Assembly (NCBI GenBank): GCA_047967505.1
Contig: CM106541.1
Origin: Dipteris shenzhenensis
Lineage: Eukaryota > Polypodiophyta > Polypodiopsida > Gleicheniales
Length of the DNA: 64,000 nucleotides
Strand: one strand, 5' to 3'
The translations under genes and the position numbers were made by a program. Within the stretch, counting starts at the first letter, position 1. Each line of letters starts with the position of its first letter. Positions 9,678 through 23,836 of this stretch are shown piece after piece. The notes beneath the pieces are model-generated. The model searched no databases. It was not told where the DNA came from and worked only from the letters and a program-made list of their open reading frames with translations.

Positions 9678-10085
9678 GCATACATGGCTTTGAACGATGT
9701 GGATTCTGCAGTTGCAAGTTATTCAAATGCATTAGAGCTGGAGCCAACTGATGGTAAGGCGATTAGTAGATACTTGTGTTAACTGCATTTTCATCTATTT
9801 TAGTCTCTTCATGCAGGCCATAATTAAGAGTCAAAGAGTCTATGCTACTCTGCAAATTCTGTAAGGCATTTTTGAGCTGAAAGATTGGTAACTTGTTTGT
9901 GTGTTACAGTGGCAATAAAGAGAGAACTTGGCATTGCAAAAAAGAAGGTATGCAATGACCAGGTAAATTGATTTTGTGGTCTTTAACTTGTTTGACTAAG
10001 TGTGAAAACTCACTTTTTGTGTTGCATGCAGATAGCTGACAGACGTGACAAGGAGAGGAAAGCGTATGCAAAAATGTTCCAATGA
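9678..10085 (+). CDS. CYP40: Cyclophilin-40-type peptidyl-prolyl isomerase, last three exons
   Basis: Three exons join in phase: 9678-9753, 9910-9947 and 10032-10085 (TGA at 10083-10085), with GT donors and AG acceptors at each junction. The product reads AYMALNDVDSAVASYSNALE, LEPTD, VAIKRELGIAKKK, then IADRRDKERKAYAKMFQ. This is the last TPR helix pair and the charged C-terminal tail of CYP40/SQUINT-type cyclophilins, co-chaperones that dock on the Hsp90 MEEVD tail through three TPRs; the tail ends (K)MF in plant and animal relatives. The first acceptor could lie slightly upstream, because the frame stays open through SFGQ. The cyclophilin domain and first two TPRs are not found upstream, so they lie beyond the window, past large introns, or are missing. 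Introns of 156 and 84 bp are normal for plants. A 3' UTR presumably follows. Whether it is a live gene or a captured tail cannot be told from here. Confidence 0.7.
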
Positions 10086-10677
10086 CATGTATTGGATCAT
10101 TCCTTTTGATATGTCTACTTTGTATATATTCTAGTTAGCTTTCCATGATCCTCTCTCTCTCTTTTGTTTACAGGTTGATAAGATCTTCTCAGGCTGACAG
10201 TTTTCTTAATGTGTTTCCAGGATCTGTCCGTATTGTAACCCCCTCCAATACTAAATCCTCATTTATGGCATAGGTTGCACTCGTATTGAGATCAGCAGGG
10301 CTGCAAGAACAACGGGGAATTTATGTTGCTTATAACATCAATCAGGCATCAAGATTTGAATGAGGTAAAACTTGCTGTGACTGAAGGAGTGACAGGCCAT
10401 TGTTTTTAGGAGAAGGAAACCTTGGTGAGTACATTAGAGGTATTTGTCATGGGATCAGTAATTGGGCTCAAAAGGGGGTGATCCTTCTTGAGAGAGGGTT
10501 GTACCTCCTGAAGTTTTTAGCTCAAGTAAAGCTTCTACAGGGATGACCCTTTTGGAGAGGGTTGCAGCCCCTGAAATTTTGACCTCAAGTGTTAAAATAT
10601 TTCAACTTCGTAGTTGTTTTGTCTATGTTCATGACCGCTCTCATTCTCACATACTTCTTGCTTCCAGCAAAGCACAA

Positions 10678-11200
<523 letters not shown>

Positions 11201-11371
11201 TGGAAATCCATTTGTATTATATTACAAGAAAGTGAGAAATTGTCTCCTATAAAAGAGAAGACAAGTTGTGACAACATCAAAGGATCTCATTATAGGACAA
11301 AAAAGAAGGATAAGCCAGATCTCATGCATGTAGGTAGTCAAAGAATGATTCTCGTAGAGAAGCCCAAAAGA

Positions 11372-11487
11372 AAATCTCTCTCTCTCTCTCTCTCGCTTGC
11401 GTACACATGCACACGCACGCGCATGCATTGTGCGTGCGTGTGCACACACGCATGCATGCACGCACGTACACACACACACACACATAT
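11372..11487. repeat. (CT)n / CA-GCATGC alternating tract
   Basis: CT repeat followed by alternating purine-pyrimidine sequence rich in GCATGC and CA, a potential Z-DNA-forming stretch. Confidence 0.85.
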
Positions 11488-12543
11488 ATTCCTCCCCTTG
11501 GGGATCCCTGTGATCCTAGGTTGTACATGTTGAGAGGATATGACTCACATATTATGGTTCCCTACATTGGGATGAATAAGAAGTCTCTTAGGCTTTTGAT
11601 TATTTCATACACTTACACTCATTATATCGAGGTGAGATAGTCACGATGAAATGGTTTAGAGATATGGTCACATGGATAGTGTTGCCATAGGACTTAGTAC
11701 AATCATTACCTCCATCATGAAGCATTAAAAGAAATCATGGGCTAGAGAGAAAGCAATAAGAGCAAGTTTTTTTGGAGGATTGAAGAATTTGTGACAAGAA
11801 GATTTTTTGAATGGTGGTCCTTGATTTTTGGTTGGCATTTCGGAGGTACTAAGGACGCCTAGATGGAGTTTAATGATGAGGATAAAAAGGTTGGTACTTG
11901 GGAGTGGGAAAAGAGGTGGCCACATGCCCATAGTCCTTTCCCTCTTCTTCTATCTTAGAGCACCCTATATTTTGGGACAGTCAAAAAGCATGTTATCTAA
12001 TTCTTAATCTCTCGTATGGATGTAGATTTCATGAGAATTACTTGTATAAGTACTTGATAAAATTTATAAATGCCAATTGTCAGGTGAGTTGGCACCCCTC
12101 TCCGTCAGATTTGCAAGTAGTCTTGGGCATGATATTGCGAAAGAAGGTGTTGGCAACCTTGAAGAATACACTTGAGAGGCTTATGATGAGAGATATAGTG
12201 CTCGATTCTTTTATGCACACTTACATACATAATTATATGTGCTTGCAATTTAAGAATTTGAAAGTGAACTACCTTGCAACTTACTAAATTAAAAATTGTC
12301 TTATGGTTTTTACCATTGGACTAATTGACAGGATGTTATTCTTTTGGATTTACAATTTGAGATGCAGCTAGAGTAATTAAATGGATTTCTCTTTTTAGGA
12401 GGATTCTCTATGAACTTAGTTGCACCCGTTAGCACTAATGTAAATGTGAACATAGTCTTGATGAAGCAATGGATGCCATGGGTCTTTCAAAGCGTTGACT
12501 AAGAGCATGGATTAGTGGAGATTTAGATTCATTGAAATAATAG

Positions 12544-12546
<3 letters not shown>

Positions 12547-12584
<38 letters not shown>
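12547..12584. repeat. (AC)n microsatellite
   Basis: Pure AC dinucleotide run of about 19 units. Confidence 0.95.
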
Positions 12585-12586
<2 letters not shown>

Positions 12587-13074
12587 GGATCCTTGTATAC
12601 TACAGGTTTGTCTACATATTGGTGGCCCATGGGAATAGATGGTCACATTGAAGTTTTTCTCATATTACTTGGCTTTAACGAAGAGATTTTACTAGAGAGC
12701 ATCTACATCTACTTTGACATTTTGTGCTTAAACATTTGGAGCAATCTCTATCAGAATGGATTATTATCCCTCTAGATTTTTCTACATGCAATTGCCGAGG
12801 GCTTGGATTAAGATACTATGTAGTGAGCACCAAAGAAAAGTTGAATCAAGGCTCTTTAATTGCCTTAAGAAGGGACTTATTGTTAGAAAATATACGATTA
12901 CACCTTCCTACTTGGGACCTTTGAAATCCTTGGGGCTATCAAGTTGAGTAATATACGTCTCCCTTGGACAAAGGGGAGAAGCTAAGATGGATACAAAGAC
13001 CAAGCTTAACACCTAATAACATTGCTACTACCATAGTCTTATTGATGGGAAATTAGGCATAGATATATGGACAT

Positions 13075-13250
13075 ATCTTTATTTATATGTATATGTATGG
13101 TTATATATAAATATATAAATATAAATATATATATATATTGTTGTATATATTTGTGTATATATATGTATATATATGGTTATATATGTATATACATGGTTAT
13201 ATATGTATATATAGACATTTATATTTATATATATAGTTGTATATATGTAA
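13075..13250. repeat. AT-rich (TATA)n-type tract
   Basis: Irregular TATATG/TATAAA repeats. The 65-codon frame across it is a by-product. Confidence 0.9.
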
Positions 13251-13420
13251 AACCTTGTACTTGAAATTTCTTTATAAACCAGTCACACTGGACCGTGAGT
13301 GGCCACCAAGAAGGGAGGAAGTACCTCTCACGTACCTCTCACCACGGCTGAGAGTTATGGAGGCTCATAAAGAGAAGGTGTGGGAGACATTTAATATGAA
13401 GCTACAACGATATATTCGTG

Positions 13421-16400
13421 GTAGTTGATGAACCAAAGCATTCTATATACTGTTAATGGTTATATTCCTATGTTTCTAATTGTTACTGGAGAGTATACCT
13501 CATCCTACAGTTTTGGTGGGGACAAGTTTGGTACTTGGGGGTGGAGATGGAAGTACAACGTGCTCTTTTCCCCCTTCTCTTGTGCCCTTGGGGGAACGTT
13601 GCTCGTTCTTCACACTGCAAAAGCTGAATTCGGGCAGCAACCGAAACCTTCAAGCAATTGGAGGAGTTGGAGTGAGCCTGGAGCAACAACAGATCTTGAA
13701 CTTAGCGGAGGAGGGCAACAAGCTCGACAGTTTGAAGCTCCACACGACTTTGCAACGAGTCCGTGAGCGAGTAAAGAATCCACTAGGTATGGTGTTTGAG
13801 AATCACAGATTGTCTAGCATATACAAGGGCGATATGGTCGGATAGAGAGCCCCTCCTTTACTTTGAACTAGGATCTGTATACTAAGAGAGAACACGAACA
13901 GAGGGAGTGGTTATGTAGCAAAAGCCGCCTTGTCTACCTTGTCTTCCTTCTGCATCTACATGAATTCACCAAAGTCTTGACAATGTTTGCTTTGTCTTCA
14001 CCGAAGTCCACGGACGGTAGCCCTTTGATAGTCGTTGTGAAGCCATTTCTCAAGAGTCTTGCCCATCTGTTGTGGAAGAAGATTTTTAACACAGTCTACG
14101 GCAAGCAGATCGCCATTTTGGGATTTGCCTGTTGTTCCAGCCAGCTACTCCTTCGAGCTCGTGACTTCCATCCGTTGCACAGTACTTAGAACTGCCATGA
14201 TAATGCTCTTTTTTCTATCTACGACCGGTACAAAGAGTAGTTTAGATCATGACGTGCTGTATTATATGCACGAAAAGAAGTGGATGGTCCAACTCTTACT
14301 ATCAGTCGCCAACTCTACGTATGGTTCGACAAGTAGATGGGTGCAGGAGAGGCACGATTAGCTACTATTTTTCGGCTCCAATACGTATAGATTACTATAA
14401 TGATGCAGAAAAAGCGAGGGAATGGAGCCTAGCATGCTGGTGAGCAAAGCAGCATTTGCGCCTAGTCGTCGGCCAATAGATCACCCTGATGCAACTGTAT
14501 TTCTAGTTGTGTTTTGCTTATTGCCATGCACTCTGTCAACTCTTACTAATATAGACAGCTACTATGAGACCCCGTGGCATGAATTGAGCGAGGATGCACG
14601 TTTTCACTTGCACGTCGACCAAGCATACGGTCCATTTTTCCATCTCAAAGCCTCCTTACGAGTAGACTCCCCATGTTCGGACTCTCCTTGTGTTGAGATC
14701 ATTACTAGACTCACAATGCCCACTTTAATTGTACACAGCTCCCACTTTTGTTGAGAAAACGTATCAACCACACATTTTCATGTACAGTCTGGCTTCTTCC
14801 GACTATGTATATGACTCTCTATTGATAATAGAAATGGGAACATTACGTTGATGATTGAAGAACGTTGGACTATAGTTGTGGATTTACAGAAGACATTATA
14901 ACAAAGGATGGTAATGCTTTGTTCCCATTTTGACTCGAAGCTTCATCAAGCTCCTCTGTTTTGCTACATAAACATGGTGCCTTGCCCATGTGTAGTTCTA
15001 TCCATGTTTGGGTTTGTTGTGAAGGCTTTGCCATTGAGGAATAATGCTTGGGGCTTTCATGGGCAGGTAGAATTGGACGATGTTGGGCTTTTGATTATTA
15101 GAAGTCAATGATGTTGAGCTGTCGGGCTCTAACTTCCAAGCTAGATTGATTTTAACTTAGCTTTGTCCTTATCACAACCACAACATGCCTTGATTATGAT
15201 GACACGAGTTTACACACATCTATTCTATTCCATATGTTTCTCTTGAATCTTGGAAGTATACTCTCTGAAACAAGAGCCCAAGAAGATGTTTTGGTTACTC
15301 GAGCTGAGTCAGCAGGGTCGTTCTATACTTGATTATAGTTTATCATAGGACCAAGTCACTAGACACGTCCTCTTTGAATCCGAATGTTTGATTTCTACTT
15401 TGACAATGAAGCATTGCATGAGAGGTTTAGAATCTTCTTATATATTGATGTTTCTTCTTATAGCCACTCCCTCTAAGAATTAGATTGACTCTCTTGGGAG
15501 TTTCTCCTTGGCATTCGAAAGAGACCCTTAGCCATGGGTATAGGGGATACATGATATATAAGTTTCACTCCGTCTTTTTCACGAGAGGAGACAAGTATTT
15601 TTCCATGGAATAAGAGGCCCATGGTATCGAAATCTTCTTTGGTTCCTTTAGCACTTTCATTTCTAATCAGAAGAAAAAGAGACACATAGCCTATACTATA
15701 AGGGACTCATGATGTAGAAGTCTAAGCTTATTTTACGACCATGTAATTTAGAAACATTTCTTTTATGTTTAGAATATAGGATGGGAAAGAAAATTGCCAT
15801 TTCTATTGGTACTACCTCCATATGATTAATTATTGATCAAGTAGAAAAAGATAGACCACTCGTATTACTTTAGATTAATTATTGATGGCTACAAGATTTT
15901 GTATATGTACATAAGTTATTGGGCTAGGTCTACTTTATTCCTTTGTGGATTTGCTTCATACTGTCGTCGTAATTTCGTACTACATTGGATGGGAAAGACT
16001 AGTACATTTGCTGTTATGCTTATCATTGACTGGTTAGACTTGTCTATTGGTGCAGGGAACTACACCTTTTCAGGATTACTTAAGCAGCAAATGGAGGAAG
16101 ATCCCCCTTGACAACTTTTACACTCGGGATTTTTTTACAGTGTGCTACACTAGAGATGTTCTTGGGCAATTTCCTTTATGGTTTGAGGTTGCTTTCTTTG
16201 GAGAGCAAAAGAAATTCCCCTGGAGAATTGATTTGAGATCCCATGCTTATGGGGTTTCATACTATCCGTTGGGATTCATCTACTATTTTATAAGCACTTC
16301 TTAAACGTTATACATGCCAACTGCTTTTAGAATGCCAAGATTTTATTAATGCTAATCTAGATTAGGTGACAAGGATAACAAATGTGTGCCGGCATTGAAG

Positions 16401-19400
16401 CTTGGCTTCCACATCATGAATGAAATATTCTAACTTTCATTGTGTTGTGATGGTGCCAGGTGAATTGGCATACCTCTCCATTAGATTTTTATTGTAAAAT
16501 CTAAGGCATGAAGATCCGGTTTTGAAACCTCGAGGCGTACTCTACAACGGATTATCTCCAAATACTGATAAATAGGATTGGATATTCTATGGGAGACATG
16601 CTTATTGGTAGGCAAATAGCGTAGCGACACATATCTAAACCAAGTTTGGACACAAGGACTAATGCAATAGAGAAATTAACTGCAAGAAATAATTGTGGTT
16701 GATTGAGTTATAGAATTATGTTCTCATGCAATGGGAGTTGATTGCTTTCTTGGATAGTTTGAAAATTTATACCCTAACATATTCCTTCACTTGTGGTCAC
16801 ACCCATGCAATTTTGTAACTATCCCCTTCCCCTATTTCTCAATGTAGCCTCACCCTGATTGCATGCTAGTGCATCTTCAATGTCTAGAAATACCTTTTCT
16901 TTTGAAAGATTCACCATTGTTGACTAAAGCATGTCATTCAGAAAGTTGATGACAAGTGGCATAGACAATAGAGGTTAGTAGCCATGGTGCCATTCTCAAC
17001 ATTTGGATAGACAAACTTATATCTACAGTTGAATCAATTAAGGAGGCAAGAGCTTTGATCATGTAACTCAAGAGAGATTTCACTACCCAAACCTCATTCA
17101 TGGAATACTTCGATCCGAATAGTCGAAAGTAACTAGACCTCCATGCATTTGGACACGATGGTGGTGACATGGAGGAGAGGGTTCTGCTTTCGGTTCAGTG
17201 TCGCAACTAAGTGGCAGCCAAGCTTGATAATATTTACTTATCCTTAAGCTCACCGCTTTAAGGATGGATGGCATACTAATTTCATAAGTTATTTTTTTCA
17301 ATCGCCCATGTCCTCGAGGTCAATCCCATTGTTACGTTATCATGAATATTAATTAAAGACAACCCTTCACTCGTGCAATCACTCAGCAACTATGTGGGTG
17401 TATTGTGCTCTCATACTATCTCAAGCAAAACCAAGATATGAATGGAGTGATTGAAATTTACCATGAAGCCCTCAAGTCAAGATGTTTGTGTGTTATGAAA
17501 TCCACATATGGTCATTGACTACGCTAGCTAGTTCACATTAGCTTGCTTGTCTAGTCTATAATAGGAAAGATGGACTTACATGAAAAACTTGTCCATTAAC
17601 AATGTGATAAGTCACTCTGACACAAATGAGTGACATTCTATATAACTTTGTGACTCTTAGATGGTGAGGAATGTTTTTTGATAGTAAAAAGGAGCAATAA
17701 TCCTAATGATAAATACATAGTTTACAGTGGTAGCTCTACATGCACATGTACCTAAAAATAAAGTATTTGCAAGCACCAAGTGAAGGTACTCATGCTCGAA
17801 GGGTTTCCAAGTCCACATAATTGTACAATGATGTCATCAATGCAAGTACACTCGACCTCCCTTATGTGCCATTTAAAGACCCCAAGGAATGCAAGAACAA
17901 AGATATCTAATGAGCATACTGAAATTTGATGTTAGATGAGGTATGCAACAATTTAATTCACAAGAAGCCATTTTGTACTATAGATTATGGAAGCGTGGTT
18001 TGTGGAAAGTACCATGTCTCACAAGCTTTCATCAAGATGCCAACTTTAACTAGTTGCTAGGCATGCAATAGAAACGAGACAAGCAAGTCAAACTATGACC
18101 ATGTATGACTATTTACAATATTTGAAGCAAGTCTTTGCTTTGATGTTTATGTTTGCTGATGTTTCAAGGCATTTCAACATCCTCAGAATTTATCATGCTT
18201 TATGTTTTCCACTTGCATAGACACAAGGTGTTGAGATAGTCTTCTTACTAGAAGGGCCAATAGGAATATTTGATGTGATAAAATATGGGGTTAGTAAAAT
18301 ATATTGAACAAGCATTGCAATAGGAACATTTGCAGTGGTAAAATATCGGATTAATAACATCTCTTGAACTAGCATTTCTACAATGGGAATGGCCTCAACA
18401 GGAGGAGTATAGACCAAAAAAGCATATCAAACCATTGAGGCATGCTTGTTGGACTTCATATGTAAGGAAACAATTTCATATGCCATGCTTTTCATTTCCC
18501 CACTGTTAAAATATCCATGTGTCTTGTTACAAGTCCAATGTTGTAAATATAGTAGAATTCAACATATGAGCAAGCAATGGGGACATGATTACACTTTTAG
18601 CCTACAGTAGTTCGAAAGGAGACACCAAATTTATAGCAGAGTGTTGCGTTAATATTTTGAACATTTAGAATACAAGAGCTTACTCTCAAAATGTAAATAT
18701 TTTGTACAAATTTGTCCCAAATATTGAATCCAATGCCATAAGGTTATGATTACCAACAAGTTCATATATATCCTTAGTTAGTCTAAAGTCATCCCTTGCA
18801 AAGATGATATGTTGGTTGCCTAGCATGCATCTTGGCAATGTGGTTGTCAAAAAACACCTAGAATGGTGAAGCCCTTGCAGAGCATGTTACAAATCCTTAT
18901 TTTCATCTGCAAAGATAGCCATGGAGAAAAAGTAAAGTTTGACCCATGGGAGACCTTCTTAGGTTAGCATGGAAAAATTTATTACTAAATATAGAGAATT
19001 AGTTGATGTGACAAGGTGAAACTAGGAGGCCCTCCTTTTCTTGATCAAATAGTGTGAGGATTTGACCTTGGTCTAGACTTGGACCTATAAGTAGAAGAAG
19101 AGGTTTCAATTATATTTCCTAAGACATGTGGGAAATTTAAAAAAACCCACTAACATTAAAGGAACAATGACAAGCATATGCTACCTACATTTGGTCTTGT
19201 TGATACACATGATATTATTTTAATTTGTAAGCCTATTTTTTATTTTTAACAAAAAATATTAATAGTAATGTATTTGAATTAATTCAAGTTATAATTTTTT
19301 GTAACTTAATTTTTTTAAAAATTGATATTTAATTATTCTTATTATTCATATTTATTAAGTCATATTAATAAGGTTTTGAAGTTTTTTTCTTTCACACTCA

Positions 19401-19517
19401 CCCATCCATGGAGTGGCACATGCCTTGGATGTATAGTTCGTGTTTTATATAAATAATTTAATAATTTTTAAAATAATTATAATTATATTTTTTAAATGAA
19501 TATATTAATTATATCTT

Positions 19518-19520
<3 letters not shown>
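13421..19520. other. Anonymous region, no recognised gene
   Basis: Short open frames occur on both strands (for example 13480-13845 and 14422-14754 on the plus strand), but none shows a family motif and none is supported by splice structure I can defend. Two stretches look related to each other: CAGGTGAGTTGGCACCCC near 12082 and CAGGTGAATTGGCATACC near 16458; likewise GGTTGGTACTTGGGAGTGG near 11890 and a close match near 13528. An old dispersed repeat is likely. Confidence 0.4.

Positions 19521-19601
<81 letters not shown>
19521..19601. repeat. (TC)n(AC)n compound microsatellite
   Basis: 28 bp of TC followed by about 53 bp of AC, set in very AT-rich DNA (19200-19640). Confidence 0.95.
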
Positions 19602-19603
<2 letters not shown>

Positions 19604-20137
19604 ATACTCATATAGTTATTATTGTATTATTATATTTTAGATATCTCCATGCCTTTAAGGCAATTTGCCTTCTATGATCTTAGGGCATATTCTCTAAAAA
19701 TGTGTTGCAAGTGAATTATCTAGAATGATGAAAATCCTAAATGAATTGAATAATATTAGTGAATCATAAACTAAGGATTATGTAAAGAAAGTGAATGATT
19801 TAAGCTAAGTGTTAAAAATATGCATCAGTGTGCTGCTAGTTAGAATCCCTAAATTAGGTAGGTTTAAGGCTTTTACAAAATATCATACCCATCGGATATC
19901 ATTTGCTTGATTTGGAATGCATATTTTCTTGTTTTTTACCATGCATGATGCCTCAGTGCTAAGAAATATGCATCAGTGTCCTTCTAGCCTTTGTGATTTC
20001 TCCTATGGGTATGATACTTTTCATAGGCCTTAAACAAAGGAAGGTTAAGGACTATGCAAATTCATACCTAGGGGATATCATTTGCATGGTTTGAAATGCA
20101 AATCCATTGGGTAACTCCAATTTTGCGCTCTCTCAGC

Positions 20138-20713
20138 TTGGGAGGGCAAAGCCACTGGTGGAATGGCTTATTCAATCTCTAAATGTTGAGCCGCAACACT
20201 TTGGAAGAGGCTACTATCCTCGTTTTCATTTCATGTGGAAAAGTTATCCCTCCATGCTCTCAAGGATCATTCTAGGTTCTCCTCCCATCTAGACTAAGCA
20301 AGGTGTGAGTTCTCTCCAAGTCGCCTCCTCTCTTTGTCCACCACCCAAGTGCTCGAAATGAGTGGCTGTCAGTCAATCTCCTTGTGGAAACTGGGAAATT
20401 GTTGCTGGAGGCTTGGTCTTAGAAGTTGGGAGGGCAGAGCCACTGGTGGAATGGCTTATTCAATCTCTAAATGTTGAGTTGCAACACTCTGGAAGAGGCC
20501 ACCATCCTCATTTTCATTTCATGTGGAAAAGTTATCCCTCCATGCTCTCAAGGATCGTTCTGGGTTCTCCTCCCATCTAGACTAAGCAAGGTGTGTGAGT
20601 TCCCTCCAAGTCGCCTCCTCTCTTTGTCGACCACCCAAGTGCTCCAAATGAGTGGCTGTCAGTTAATCTCCTCGTGGAAACTGGGAAATTGTTGCTTGAG
20701 GCCTTGTCTTAGA
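20138..20713. repeat. 288-bp tandem duplication
   Basis: The sequence from TTGGGAGGGCAAAGCCACTG (20138) recurs at 20426 with a few substitutions and one small indel. It lies at the 3' edge of a LINE fragment, so the duplication probably arose within the element. Confidence 0.93.
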
Positions 20714-21260
20714 AGTTGCTGGACTACTATCAATAGGCAAAATATGAAGGAGGAACTGGAGGGTTTGGCAGGGGGTCCAAAAGGATCCATCTAGTGGAAG
20801 GCCTCTACTCTCCTCCTAACCTGAGGATAGTAGGATTTATACCTTCCTACAATAGAGCTTTGGATCAATGATGCCTAGACCACCACCATCAACCAAGCCA
20901 GATGATCATTTGCCATGCCGCATGAGTGTGTAGCTATTGGATCCAACCCATGCAAGTTTTGGAATCTAGATAAGCTTTTGTAGTTGCACAATGCATGCTT
21001 TCAAGAAACACCAATGGGGAAAATGTACATGCCATGGCTAAGAAAATTTGGTTCACCACCAAGTGCCTAGGTCAACCTAAAAGCCCAAGTAATGCATGGT
21101 TTGCCTCCAAGGATTCCATTAAAAAACCATGGACACCCCACTCTGAGTTTGTAAAAAAATCAACTGACTTATGCAAGTTGATTTTTGAAAGTGAAGCGAG
21201 GCACACTCTCTCCAACAAAGCTATGTTGTCCTCCACGAACAAGACCGTGTCATTTGCATC
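20340..21260 (-). pseudogene. LINE (L1-type) reverse transcriptase C-terminal fragment
   Basis: The minus strand carries a decayed thumb/C-terminal part of a plant LINE polyprotein: a NLHKS-type motif (around 21175), then a segment resembling LGRPRHLVVNQIFLA, then LAWVGSNSYTLMRHGK and GLVDGGGLGIIDPKL, matching the usual order of such proteins. Stops and frameshifts are frequent. It shares the phrase TGACTTATGCAAGTTGATTT with the LINE remnant at 33360-35560, so both come from one family. The segment to its left is the 288-bp tandem duplication. Confidence 0.65.
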
Positions 21261-21993
21261 AGGAGTTTGGTTGCCTCTTGAACATTGCCTCTCGAGCAGG
21301 GAATTTCAACCCCATACTCTATGTGCCATGGCAATTTTAGAACCGACAGAGAGCTTGAAGATTTTGCTACAGTATCTCGAGCTATGAAGTAACTATGAAG
21401 AGAGCTGTAGAATTGACCATCGATCAGACGGAAGAATAATCATCATTCTTTTTACTTCTTTTCGACTGCATTTGAAAAGCTTTGCATATGCCACGTGTCT
21501 TTAAAAAAACAAAACAAAAGACCTTAGGCTTGCTGAATCTAAAGCACTAAGGTGAAATTTGGTTAATACTTTGAGCTTTGGTGTAATAGTTCATTATAAG
21601 AACCTCTCAATTCTTTCATTTTTGTTATAAAAGACTGCAAGCATGAAGCCATAAGTGACTTTAATCATGCATGTATTCTCAATTTTGTATGGATATTATG
21701 TAACCAACATGCGCATAAGCTCTCTAACCTTCAAACAAGGCAAGTGGGAATACCCTCTTTTTCCCAAAAGTTCGTATCTCATTGCCATCATTTGGAGGAA
21801 TGCTCTCATTGCCTAAGGAGTAGGTTATTATCCCTCATTTCCAAAGGAGGAGGTACTACTATTCTCACAAGTCGGAGGAGTTACAATATGCAGAGAAGCG
21901 AGGATGGTAGCTCCAATACAAGCTTGATCTTGTTGTAGTTCATGGAAATCCATTTTTGGACACAATTCGCCCTAAGATCACCCCATGTTTAAA

Positions 21994-22335
21994 CTAGAAC
22001 TGACATTTGAGGGGGTTGAGAGAAGCTTTGTATAGGTTACACCTCTCGAAGGCTAGCCTTAAATATATGAGCTGGTCATCACATGCCGAATGTATGCATA
22101 GATCATCGAGGAATACTTCTACAAAGTCCCTCAAATATTCTTTAAAGGCTATGATCGTTAGCCTTTGGAATGTTGCGGGAGCATTCGTGAGTCTGAAGAG
22201 CATAACTCTTGAAGCATAGAAGAGAACAAGTTCAAAGAGTGAAAACCACCCCATCACGTACATCATACAAACCATATTTGTTAAAACCTACCTTGTACAT
22301 GCAAAGTATACAAAGGCATTAACCTTTGTAATCTA
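21994..22335 (-). pseudogene. Ty3/gypsy reverse transcriptase fragment
   Basis: On the minus strand the frame reads LFRLTNAPATFQRL, then DFVEVFLDDLCIHS, the gypsy RT B-C motifs with FLDD in place of the usual (Y/F)(V/L/I)DD active site, then KCQF. Only about 95 codons remain. No LTRs or neighbours belong to it. It is a separate piece from Gypsy-1. Confidence 0.85.
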
Positions 22336-22474
22336 GGTAAACGTGATTCTATGTAGCCAATGTAGCCCTCTCCCAAGTGTCAAATTGAGTGGGGGTGTTG
22401 AAAGAATCATGGTTGTGCAATACTCTCTAGAGGCTAAGGATGAGTCTATGCACATGGTTCTCATGTGAAGAGGC

Positions 22475-23435
22475 ACATGAAGGGATATGGGCCTCATAGA
22501 TGGTCCCACATGGAGCATGCCCAATCCACTACGTGGTCAAGGATGTAGGTGTGAATGTGATATAACCAAGTGTGTGGTTGGCCTAGATGGGTGGAGCTCT
22601 TGTTTTTTTTTAAAGAGCCTAAGATAGTCTAATTTTTATGGATTGAAACAAACCTTTGTATACACAAAGTCTCATCATGTATTTTGTGATATTTAGTCTC
22701 TTATCTTCTTCATACATGTTTACTTCTTTTGTCTATTGATCCATGATCTCTTCTTTTACTCCTTTGCACACTAGCTTCCCTTGTGTACTTTGATCCTAAA
22801 ATTGCAAAAACAGACTCAAGATGACCTGGGCCACTAGCTATGCGAGCTCCTCATCCTCCTCACAATTGCACATCCATAGCTTGGAGATCTGATGTCTCAC
22901 TTGTAAATCACGTTTAGAATTTGGCATGTTCGAGGGGATATAGACTACATCGTAGAATCTAGAGCAACAAGGGAAGGTGCATGATTAGGGAGAGTCGTCC
23001 TTGCACCCTTGTTGCCCAATCGCTGGCCCTTGAGGGCCTAAGAGCAGGCCTCTAGGATCGCCTCGCCTCCAACAATCTGAGCAGTGGGACTTCCAAACGT
23101 ACCAGTCAGCGATGCTGTCGATTATCTCCCATACCTCTTGTCTTTCATAAGCTCTAGCATCCATATTCGTGTGCAATTGAAGTACCTAAATGACCCAGGA
23201 ACAATGCTCAACATGATTGATCCTATCATGTGTCTTTGCCTTGAGTACCATAGTTAGATCCTCTAGAGGTAGCCTATGTATCCGAAGAGTAGGTGCTGCG
23301 GCAGTCCTGGTAGGGGGAGCTAATTGAAAGCACCCCAAGTGATGTAGCCTAACTCTTGTGAGACCTATGCTAGAATCCTAAAAGCTTTGAGCCATGTAGT
23401 TGAGCATGTAGAGATAATGCTTTGGGGTCTCAATC
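22475..23435. repeat. Tandem unit copy 1, part R1
   Basis: Starts ACATGAAGGGATATGGGCC and matches 31385-32310 over its whole length at roughly 90% identity. It ends exactly where Gypsy-1 begins. With 30519-31384 it forms the first copy of a duplicated 1.8-kb unit. No protein family is recognised in it. Confidence 0.88.
23431..23435. other. Gypsy-1 target-site duplication, left copy
   Basis: CAATC here and TAATC at 30519-30523; the undisturbed second unit reads TCAATCCTGTGG at the same place (about 32310), confirming the insertion site. Confidence 0.8.
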
Positions 23436-23561
23436 TGTTGACTCTGTGCCAACATGGACTTAGGTAGACCAGAATGCATGTGTAGAGTAGCGGCAAAGCT
23501 CTGCTTATACTTGCATAAGGCTAGAAATAATCCCTCTTAGAAATCCAACTTGCATGTTCTA

Positions 23562-23836
23562 CATGCAAGTTCTATATGCAACTGCTACATGTGAATTGTA
23601 CATGCGAGATCTACATGCAAGTTCTACATGCAAGTTCTACATACGACTTCTAAATACAACTCCTACATGCAACTCCTACATGCGAGTTGTACATGCGAGT
23701 TCTACATGCAAGTTCTACATACGACTTGTACATGCGAGTTCTACATGCAAGTCCTACATGCAACTCCTACATGCGAGTCCTACATGCAAGTTCTACATAC
23801 GACTTCTACATGCAACTTCTATATGCAAGTTCTACA
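23562..23836. repeat. TACATGCAAGTTC-type minisatellite in Gypsy-1 5' LTR
   Basis: About 20 units of 13-14 bp, variants TACATGCAAGTTC, TACATGCAACTCC and TACATGCGAGTTG. The 3' LTR has its own version (29271-29596) with a different order and number of units, which explains most of the LTR length difference. Confidence 0.93.

Noticed and set aside
13480-13845. 121-codon plus-strand frame with IGGVGVSLEQQQILNLAEEG
   Set aside because: Looks more protein-like than its neighbours, but no family, no continuation in flanking frames and no defensible splice sites. Left as anonymous.
23562-23836. CRISPR-like repeat array
   Set aside because: Units are contiguous with no unique spacers, in a plant LTR.
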